From Mesostigma viride (Eukaryota > Streptophyta > Mesostigmatophyceae > Mesostigmatales > Mesostigmataceae): 62,000 nt of DNA. The stretch covers positions 1,743,716 to 1,805,715 of the forward strand of contig RPFO01000059.1 of NCBI GenBank assembly GCA_009746045.1, read 5' to 3'. Position 1 is the stretch's first letter; each line of letters opens with the position of its first letter. Positions 54,125 through 62,000 of this stretch are shown here, in pieces. The translations under genes and the position numbers were made by a program. Under the pieces are notes generated by a model that was given only the letters and a program-made list of their open reading frames with translations, was not told the DNA's origin and searched no databases.

Positions 54125-55499
54125 GATGGGGGAGGGAGGGAGGGAGGGAGGGAGGGAGGGAGGAGGAGGGAGGGAGGAGGGAGGGGAGGGAGGGAGGAGG
54201 GAGGGAGGGAGGGAGGGAGGGAGGGAGGGAGGGAGGGAGGGAGGGAGGGAGGGAGGGAGGGAGGGAGGGAGGGAGGGAGGGAGGGAGGGAGGGAGGAGGG
54301 AGGGAGGGAGGGAGGGAGGAGGGAGGGAGGGGGAGGGAGGGAGGGAGGAGGAGGGAGGGAGGGAGGAGGGAGGGAGGGAGGGAGGGAGGGGGGAGGGGAG
54401 GGGGGAGGGGGGAGGAGGGAGGGAGGGAGGGAGGAGGAGGGAGGGAGGGAGGGAGGGAGGGAGGGAGGGAGGAGGGAGGAGGAGGGAGGGAGGGAGGAGG
54501 GGGGAGGGAGGGAGGGAGGGAGGAGGGAGGGAGGGAGGGAGGGAGGGAGGGAGGAGGGAGGAGGGAGGGAGGGAGGGAGGGAGGGAGGGAGGGAGGGAGG
54601 GAGGGAGGGAGGAGGGAGGGAGGGAGGGAGGGGGGGGGGGGGGAGGGAGGAGGGAGGAGGGAGGGAGGGAGGGAGGGAGGGAGGGAGGGAGGAGGAGGGA
54701 GGGAGGAGGGAGGGAGGAGGAGGGAGGGAGGGAGGGAGAGGAGGGAGGGAGGGAGGGAGGGAGGAGGGAGGGAGGGAGGGAGGGAGGAGGGAGGGAGGGA
54801 GGGGGGGGGGGGGGGGGGGAGGGAGGGAGGGAGGAGGGAGGGAGGGAGGGAGGGAGGGAGGGAGGGAGGGAGGGAGGGGGAGGGAGGGAGGGAGGAGGGA
54901 GGGAGGGAGGGAGGGAGGGAGGAGGGAGGGAGGAGGGAGGGAGGGAGGGAGGGAGGGAGGGAGGGAGGGAGGGAGGGAGGGAGGAGGGAGGGAGGAGGGA
55001 GGGAGGAGGGAGGGAGGGAGGGAGGGAGGGAGGAGGAGGGAGGGAGGGAGGGAGGGAGGGAGGAGGGAGGGAGGGAGGAGGGAGGGAGGGAGGGAGGGAG
55101 GGAGGGAGGGAGGGAGGGAGGAGGGAGGGAGGGAGGGAGGGAGGGAGGGAGGGAGGGAGGGAGGGAGGGAGGGAGGGAGGGAGGGGGGGGGGGGGGGAGG
55201 GGGAGGAGGGAGGGGGAGGGAGGAGGGAGGGAGGGAGGGAGGGAGGGAGGAGGAGGAGGAGGGAGGGAGGGAGGGAGGGAGGGAGGAGGAGGGAGGGAGG
55301 GAGGGAGGGAGGGAGGAGGGAGGGAGGGAGGAGGAGGGAGGAGGGAGGAGGGAGGGGGAGGGAGGGAGGAGGGAGGGAGGGAGGGAGGAGGGAGGGAGGA
55401 GGGAGGGAGGGAGGGAGGAGGGAGGGAGGGAGGGAGGGAGGGAGGGAGGGAGGGAGGGAGGGAGGGAGGGAGGGAGGGAGGGAGGGAGGGAGGGAGGGA
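54125..55499 (+). repeat. (GGGA)n array
   Basis: 1.4 kb of GGGA on the plus strand with GGA slips and G runs (for example 54,802-54,819 and 55,183-55,197). Long GGRE-type or PPSLP-type frames in both strands are artefacts. Confidence 0.97.
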
Positions 55500-55524
55500 A
55501 GGCATGACTGTGTGTGTGCTTGAG

Positions 55525-55678
<154 letters not shown>

Positions 55679-55684
55679 GTTATA

Positions 55685-55873
55685 TGGGTGGGTGGGTGGG
55701 TGGGTGGGTGGGTGGTGGGTGGGTGGGTGGGTGGTGGGTGGGTGGGTGGGTGGGTGGGTGGGTGGTGGGTGGGTGGGTGGGTGGTGGTGGGTGGGTGGGT
55801 GGGTGGGTGGGTGGGTGGGTGGTGGGTGGGTGGGTGGGTGGGTGGGTGGGTGGGTGGGTGGGTGGGTGGGTGG
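55685..55873 (+). repeat. (GGGT)n array
   Basis: GGGT units with occasional GGT slips. It joins the GCGT array through GTTATAT and has the same unit and strand as the 3.9-6.5 kb array. Confidence 0.97.
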
Positions 55874-56059
55874 GGAAGGTGTGCTTTTTATTATGAAGAT
55901 TAGCTAAGTTACGTGTGTGTTGTTGATGTACATGTTGACGTTGTATCATGGGCGTGTGCCCCTAAGTCTGCCTTCCTGCAATATCACATAATATATCATC
56001 TAGATGTGTTGTTGGGAACCTGACTATATATCCCAAACTGGAATGGTTGACATGCAACT

Positions 56060-56830
56060 ATGGGATGAAACCCTTGAAAAACAATTACTAGGAACTGCAT
56101 TTTTTGTGCTATGTTTGCTAGCATCTGTCACCTATTTGTCATGCAAACAGTCTGAATTTCTTGTGGGCAGTTAACATAGATGTTTTTATGAGCTGTGCAA
56201 AGTTCTAGGCTTAACTGAGTTCATTGGTATAGGCACCCATGTGTTGGAACCTTTGGAAAACCATGAAAAACTGCATTTTTGGGGTATTTATGCTAGCATT
56301 TGTCACCTATTAGTCATCCAACCAGCCTGAAACTTTGTGGGCATGCTGCATGGGATGTGTTTAGAACATGTGCAAAGTTCCAGCTCCAACTGAGTTCATT
56401 TGGTGTCATTATGTATGCATATGTGTGATAAAACCCTTGGAAAACCATGAAAAACTGCATTTTTGGGGTATTTATGCTAGCATTTGTCACCTATTAGTCA
56501 TCCAACCAGCCTGAAACTTTGTGGGCATCCTGCATGGGATGTGTTTAGAACATGTGCAAAGTCCCAGGCCCAACTGAGTTTATTTGGTGTCAGTATGTAT
56601 GCATATGTGTGATAAAACCCTTAAAAAACCACGAAAAACTGCATTTTTGGGGTATTTATGCTAGCATTTGTCACCTATTTGTCATCCAACCAGCCTGAAA
56701 CTTTGTGGGCATGCTGCATGGGATGTGTTTACAACATGTGCAAAGTCCCAGGCCCAACTGAGTTCATTTGATGTCTTTATATATGCATACATGCCAGAAA
56801 GTGCTGAAAATACGGTATTTTTTGCTAGCA
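56060..56830. repeat. ~184-bp tandem repeat, about four copies
   Basis: GAAAAACTGCATTTTTGGGG recurs at 56,265, 56,449 and 56,633, with degenerate outer copies near 56,083 and 56,800. Each unit includes GCTAGCATTTGTCACCTATT and CAACTGAGTTCATTTG. No coding. Confidence 0.9.
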
Positions 56831-57901
56831 AATGTCACCATGTTACCATGCTGCCGACTCTCAAAATTTTTTTTGACCACATGGCATCATAAGATATCTG
56901 ATAAGGAACCTTGGTGCCAAATTTGAGGTCAAACTGACCATTATTCCTTCTCCAAATAATTTCCAGGGGAAGAAAATGGGTTTTCGGATTGATGTGCTAT
57001 AGCCAAGGGGCTCTTATGAATGGACAACAAAGACAAGCTTTATTATACCATGATGGATCAAAACCAACGTAGCAACAATGGCGACCCCACGTCCTTGATA
57101 TCGACGTGCTTGTCGAGCATGCTTCAACCTTAGCCTGAAGAGAACCAATCAGAATCATGGAATTCTAAACAAGATCTTCGTATCCATCCTAGTCACACAA
57201 AACAGAACAACACCACACACAGCCTGGCAGAATCTGTACATGAGATCCAGAATCTGTAGTAAGCACCAAAGTCCCAAAGGAGCATTTAAGACTCGGTAGT
57301 ACCGACCAACAAACTATAACCCCACGTGGATCAGGCCACGACCAATGAGGGCTTAGATACCAGTCGGTTGATAAAGTACAAGCTCCAAGTACCTTCGTCT
57401 TAGAAATCTCATCACTTTCTCAATACTGATCCAAAAGTCCTCGAATAAAGGCCAAACATTCACAAAACAAAGGATGTAACAACAAAGTCATTTTTGCTTG
57501 TTACATATCTCCCCCTCAAAACTGGACCTACCAGGTCCAACATCCAAACCCTTGAAGGCATGCAGAGTGACATTGAACAGAAATCCACCATCTCTTGGGA
57601 AAAGCAGATGGGTTTTTACATCCCTGGAAACAGGGCCTCCTATCTCATAAACATCTAGTCACAGGTGCTTAAAGCAGACAAGTCACTTCCTTATCTACTA
57701 GAATCCCAGATAAACACAGCAACATTGAAGTCTTTCCATTCAGCATTCTGGAACCTGGAACTCTGGACTGGAACATCAGAACTGGACTGGAGCTCCCCCC
57801 CCATCATCCATCCTGGAATCCCCCCCTCACACCACAATCCAAAGCTCCTTCCATGCTCTCCCATCATCCTCACCCACCAGCTTCCTTCTCAGCTCTGTTC
57901 C

Positions 57902-59140
57902 TCACAGGCTATACCAATCCCCATTCAGGCCATCCTTGCCCTTGGTTCCGGCAAACATGGGAAACTGCTCCACCATGTGAGCCAATTCTGGCCAGTTCCT
58001 GCTGACCTGCAGCACCATGCAAGTCTCAGCGGCCCCTGCCACCATCTGGGCAGCATAACGAAGGCATGCCCCTGGATAGCGGGAGAGAAGCACCACAGAC
58101 TGACCCTCAGGATCCATCACCCAAGTAGAGGACGTCTTGTGCCTGCTCACCCATGACCTGTACGCCCACCAGAACTGGAGAAAGGTCTTGACCACCGACC
58201 ACTTAGCACCTATCAGAGGCACCAACACCCTCAGTGGGGTCAGACGAACCTTGAGTTCCATAGTGTACTTGGGCAACCCTGGACTGCAGAAAAGGTTGGA
58301 TGTCTCCAAAGGAAAACACCCCTTGACAGAGCTGGAGGAAGAAGGAGCCAAATCAAAGTCACTCCTGCTGGACTGAAAACTCCAACAACTCCATGTAGGA
58401 AGCCTCACCCATACATACCCATTGGCTGGAACTGAGTGAATGCCTCCTTCAAGGCCTCGGGCAAGACTGTCAGCATATCCTGCCCTTCAGCAGGCCTCAT
58501 GTCAATCTCAGGTCCTGGGGTCAAGGCAAACATCCTGTGCAGCAGGTGAGCCACAAAAGGAGAGCCTATCTCGTACAAGCTGGTGTGCAACTGAGACAAG
58601 ACCTCCTCCACAAAGCCCTCAGGGCTCACCTCCCCCTCCTCCCTGTTAAGGGCAGCCAACGCCTTGGCCAAAGTCTCACAGTGATCACAGGGCCCCGTGC
58701 ACTTCCTGTGATCCACATAGGCCACCACATTCTTGACTGACAGGTACCACGTGACGAGGAATCTGAATGATGGGGGTGCTGCTGGAGCTGAGAGCTATGT
58801 TAGAACCACTCCCCACCTGAGGCTGAGACAAGGACAACCCCTGAAGAATCTCATGCAACTTGTCCTGCTTGGAGATCACAGCATGCAAGAGCTTGTTAAT
58901 GGTATCCATCTGTTGACCCCGCCTAAGGTCACGCCTGACAATAGTGTCAAACAGGGACTCCACATAACTCATGGGGTTGGAGGCCTCTGGATGCATACCC
59001 GTGACCCCTTCCTCCGTGGTGGCTCCCAAGGCCAGGTTGGTGTACAGAGACTCCTCCTCCATCTGGGACCACACAGCATGCACAAGGGAACCATTCGTTA
59101 GTCCTGAGATGGAGGGAAGGGGAGCAGTGGTCCTCACCAA
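57902..59140 (-). pseudogene. Extra ORF downstream of pol in the chromovirus
   Basis: Three successive minus-strand frames appear to be one protein with frame changes near 58,735 and 58,410: MSYVESLFDTIVRRDLRRGQ and INKLLHAVISKQDKLHEILQ (helical, coiled-coil-like); VAYVDHRKCTGPCDHCETLA (a Cys cluster); then MELKVRLTPLRVLVPLIGAK and EQFPMFAGTKGK to the stop at 57,902. GTGAG at the second junction could be a splice donor. It lies between chromodomain and polypurine tract, where some Gypsy elements carry a third ORF. No transmembrane segment is visible and no family is recognised. Confidence 0.45.
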
Positions 59141-59211
59141 CTCAGTTTACCAAGAAGGAAGAGTGAGGCCCCTCTGCTGGCAATATTCCTGGACCACCTC
59201 ATGGCAGTGAG

Positions 59212-60741
59212 TCAATTCAGACTTAACCACAACCACGTGGCAGTAGACTCTAACTCTCCTTTCCAATGCACCTTGAACTGAAGCTGCTTGGTCCTACCCT
59301 TTCCTTTGACTCTGTGAGCCAACAGCTGCTCCACTTCATATATCCTCTCCCCCTCAGGATCCAGCTCAAATGGTAAGGGAGCAGAGAGGCGTCCCTGCAA
59401 GGTGTTACGTTTGTACAACTTGAGCTGGGCCAGGTGAAACACATTGGTTTTGAGCCTCCAGTGGGAAGGCACCTGGACTTGAACTACAGTCCCATAGTGG
59501 AAGGTATCCAGTACAGGGAAGGGTCCCAACCACAAGGGTTGAAGTTTCCTGCATTGCTCCTTTTCAGGTAGCACACGGTTAGCCTCCAGAAGCACCAAGT
59601 CACCAGGGACCACAAAAGTGTGAGTAGCCAGCATCTGTTGCCAAGCATTGTTCGAATACTTGTCTTGGGCCTGCAGCATCTGAGCAGCAACCACACTGTG
59701 AGCCTCCTGAAAGGATGCTATCAGAGCTCTGTTGGACTGAGGTTAAGCGTCTTCTGAAAGGGCTTTCAGCATCCCTATCAGGCAGCTCCAGGTCAAATGG
59801 GGTCAAAGGGCACTGGCCATGGCAAATGACAAAGGGAGACATTTGGTGAGGAGCCAGGGGTGAGTTGTTGATAGCAAACTCTATGAAGGGAAGTCTCCTG
59901 TCCCATTCCTTGTTATCATGGGTACAGTAATGCTTCTGGCATTCCCGTACAATACGGTTCAGCCTCTCCACAGCCCCCGTGCTTGCACACCTGTACGCTA
60001 CCCCAAAGGCCAACTTGGTGTCCAGGATGTCAAAGAAAGACTTCCAGAACCCAGACATCCACAAGGGATCCTGGTCAGTAATGATCACCCGTGGTATGCC
60101 ATGCAACCTGTACACCTCCTTCATGAACAACTCTACACACTGGGCAGCAGTCAGATGGGCATTGCAGCCTGGGGATGAGATGGCACATTCTAGAGAGCCT
60201 GTCCATCACCACCAATATCCTGTCATTACCAGCATCCTGAAGACATGGGCAAGCCACAGATGAAGTCCATGGTCACACTGATCCAGGGTCGCAAGGGAAT
60301 AGGCATGGCCATAGGAAAGATGGGGACAGCCTGAGTCCTAACCTTATTCCCTTGGCAGGAGTCACAGGTGGCCACATAGGCTCTGATGTCACGAAACATG
60401 CCGGGCCACCAAAACCTCTCTTGTACCTCGTGGAGAAGCTTGGCATATACCCAGGATGACACGCAGTCACGTCATCATGAAAGCAGTGCAACACAGTAGG
60501 GATGGCCATTTCTGGCACATATACTTTCCTGGTCACTACATGGTCAGCGTCCTGGGTGTGGACATAAAGGTATCCCTCGATCCCAGTACTCCACAGGCCT
60601 GTTACCAAAACTTCCTTCCTGAATGGCCTTAGTGGCCAGGTCCTCAGTTTTAGTGAAAGCCTTGATCACATCTAGCAGGGCAATACTCATAGGATTGGGC
60701 AAGACTAGCTGTTTGTCAGGCCCTAAGGGCTGCAGATGCAT
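59212..60741 (-). pseudogene. Chromovirus integrase with GPF module and chromodomain
   Basis: Integrates retroelement DNA; the chromodomain of this clade directs insertion to particular chromatin. Visible in order: zinc-binding HCFHDD...HPG and YVATCDSCQGNK (about 60,350-60,490); the first catalytic Asp in VTMDFICGLP; the second in VIITDQDPLWMSGFWK (about 60,070); the Glu in STGAVERLNRIV (about 59,960); INNSPLAPHQMSPF; GPF module LWLGPFPVLDTF with VFHLAQLKLY; and a chromodomain IYEVEQLL...LQFKVHWKG (about 59,230-59,355). The reading frame changes at least four times, so this copy is dead. RT and RNase H are absent upstream. Confidence 0.85.
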
Positions 60742-60980
60742 TTGCGCAGCAACTCGTCAGCAGAGCTTGTGAGCTCCTGGTCCTTGCCGGCTGGAATGAC
60801 CCTAGGCTGCTGGCTAGCAACCTTTATCCTCACACCAGGCCTACGACCCTCGATAGGCTCGCCACTCGTCGTGACGACCAAGGTTCGTGTGTGAAGACGC
60901 TCGTTGCCTCGTTGAGCCTCGAGCTGTATGCAACCTCGTTCCATCCTTGTTCCTCGGTCATGAGCAACGCTGGGCAACGC

Positions 60981-62000
60981 TACATTGCCAGAGCCTCGTA
61001 TCGCTGCCCTGCATCCTCGTTGTGCACAGGCAGCATACAGGAATCTCTGGCTATCCTGTGTCTAGGACAGCACAGGACCTGCCACAGTCCTGCAAGGACT
61101 TACATCCTTGCAGACCTGCTGGCTGGCTACTGGCTTCTACTAGCCACAGTACCGTTGAGCCCTCAGTACACTGTGTCCCAGTCACGTGAGAGTCCAGGCT
61201 AAGCCTGTGCAGGCACGGCCTGCCACGTGTCCTGTCCACTATGCCCTGAGTGTGCCCCGCCCTCGCCCACCGGTCGGCAGTACTTCGGGACTTGATAACT
61301 TTCTAGTCCCTTGTCTGTTCTAGGCGGTTGACACGGCGTTGGAAAGGTCTCCTCAACCTGCATCCATCTAGCACATTGGTGCCCCAATATGCTAACTCCA
61401 ACCCTTTCTTGTTTTGGAGCTTGGACCAGCCTGAGAACCTATCAGCCACTGTCCCCACAAGCCTTCAGACATCTGATCCCTCCCAGAGACCAGACCTGCC
61501 TTTTCTTTTGGAACCTGAGGTGCCTCCAAATATTAGCTAGGCCTGCTCATTGGTTCAAAGGTTGCCCTCTGACCCACATGACATCCCAACCCTTTCTTTG
61601 GGAACCTGGTGTAGATTAAAGTTAGGTCTTCACTTAGTCAGAGGAGTTTGGATAGAGGAGTCCATGAACGTACTATTGTGAGTTCCTGGTCATCCAGTTA
61701 TCACAGGCGCCCGTTCATATGGCGCCCGCCACGGAGCCTCCTTTATCTTTTAAATCCTTCCAAAGACTGAGAGAGCCCTGACAAATGTTAGCCAACACAT
61801 GGGGAGCCCATGTCCTCACTGAGGGATAAACTCAGGATTCATACATGCCAGGCTGAGGTCAGCTGGGGAATCGAACCCCACCCCATATCCTCCAGGTTTG
61901 GATCAGCTCCTGGAACTGAGCATCACAAACAACAAGACATGACAATAACAAGATTATGTTTTATTATAAAGGAGTATAACCCATAGTGAGGCCCCTGGCA
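60981..62000. other. No recognised gene
   Basis: Short frames without domains. A B-box-like GGTTCGATTCC lies on the minus strand near 61,868-61,878 inside a self-complementary GGGG...CCCC arm, but no full tRNA can be folded. Confidence 0.3.

Larger units (their letters stand above)
57020..60980 (-). mobile_element. Ty3/Gypsy chromovirus, decayed and 5'-truncated
   Basis: Minus strand order: integrase, GPF-type module, chromodomain, further ORFs, a polypurine tract (TTTTGAGGGGGAGA, 57,508-57,521), then an LTR beginning TGTAACAAGC at about 57,506. The LTR holds AATAAA near 57,040 and ends at roughly 57,020; the exact end is not certain. No RT, RNase H, gag or second LTR is seen in the window. 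Confidence 0.75.

Noticed and set aside
53793-55523. Long PPSLP- or GGRE-repeat frames
   Set aside because: Same artefact in the (GGGA)n array.
61715-61735. Primer-binding site (TGGCGCCCGCC) of an LTR element on the plus strand
   Set aside because: No LTR end, polypurine tract or pol sequence is visible in the matching orientation.
61840-61930. tRNA or SINE at the right edge
   Set aside because: A good T-arm-like segment alone; no acceptor stem or A box could be folded around it.

Overview
The window looks like repeat-rich nuclear DNA of a eukaryote, most likely a green alga. The signs are two PHO4/PiT-type phosphate transporter genes with GT-AG introns, many non-LTR retrotransposon families, DNA transposons with terminal inverted repeats, and very long G-rich tetranucleotide arrays. 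TGTAA, the usual chlorophyte polyadenylation word, lies at the end of one transporter gene. The lineage is inferred; no marker here names a species.

Layout. 0-3.9 kb: degenerate tandem repeats and a 34-bp minisatellite holding an (AC)n run. 3.9-6.5 kb: a (GGGT)n array split by a hAT-like element. 6.7-9.4 kb: a non-LTR element with reverse transcriptase (RT), CCHC finger and restriction-like endonuclease. 9.4-12.3 kb: little apart from a fold-back element and a broken, possibly transposase-derived ORF. 12.6-14.4 kb: a ~180-bp satellite with a retroposon inside it. 14.6-27.1 kb: stacked non-LTR elements, mostly on the minus strand, with tRNA-related SINE insertions. 27.8-34.8 kb: the only clear host genes, two head-to-head PiT phosphate transporters (569 and 562 aa) that share intron position and phase; the 3.2-kb gap between them holds repeats and a TA-flanked inverted-repeat element. 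34.8-38 kb: no recognisable gene. 38.1-52.5 kb: retroposons with target-site duplications (TSDs), SINEs, and a TTAA-flanked element containing a hAT-like element. 54.1-55.9 kb: abutting (GGGA)n, (GCGT)n and (GGGT)n arrays. 56.1-56.8 kb: a ~184-bp tandem repeat. 57-61 kb: a decayed Ty3/Gypsy chromovirus, minus strand.

The strongest unusual signal is a retroposon system. Several families carry only an ORF1-type protein, lack ORF2 altogether, end in (AATT)n rather than poly(A), and share with an ORF2-bearing LINE a 23-nt 3' hairpin. The hairpin keeps its architecture while its base pairs covary, which suggests a common RT recognition structure and mobilisation in trans. TSDs were read directly for most insertions, so the nesting order can be reconstructed.
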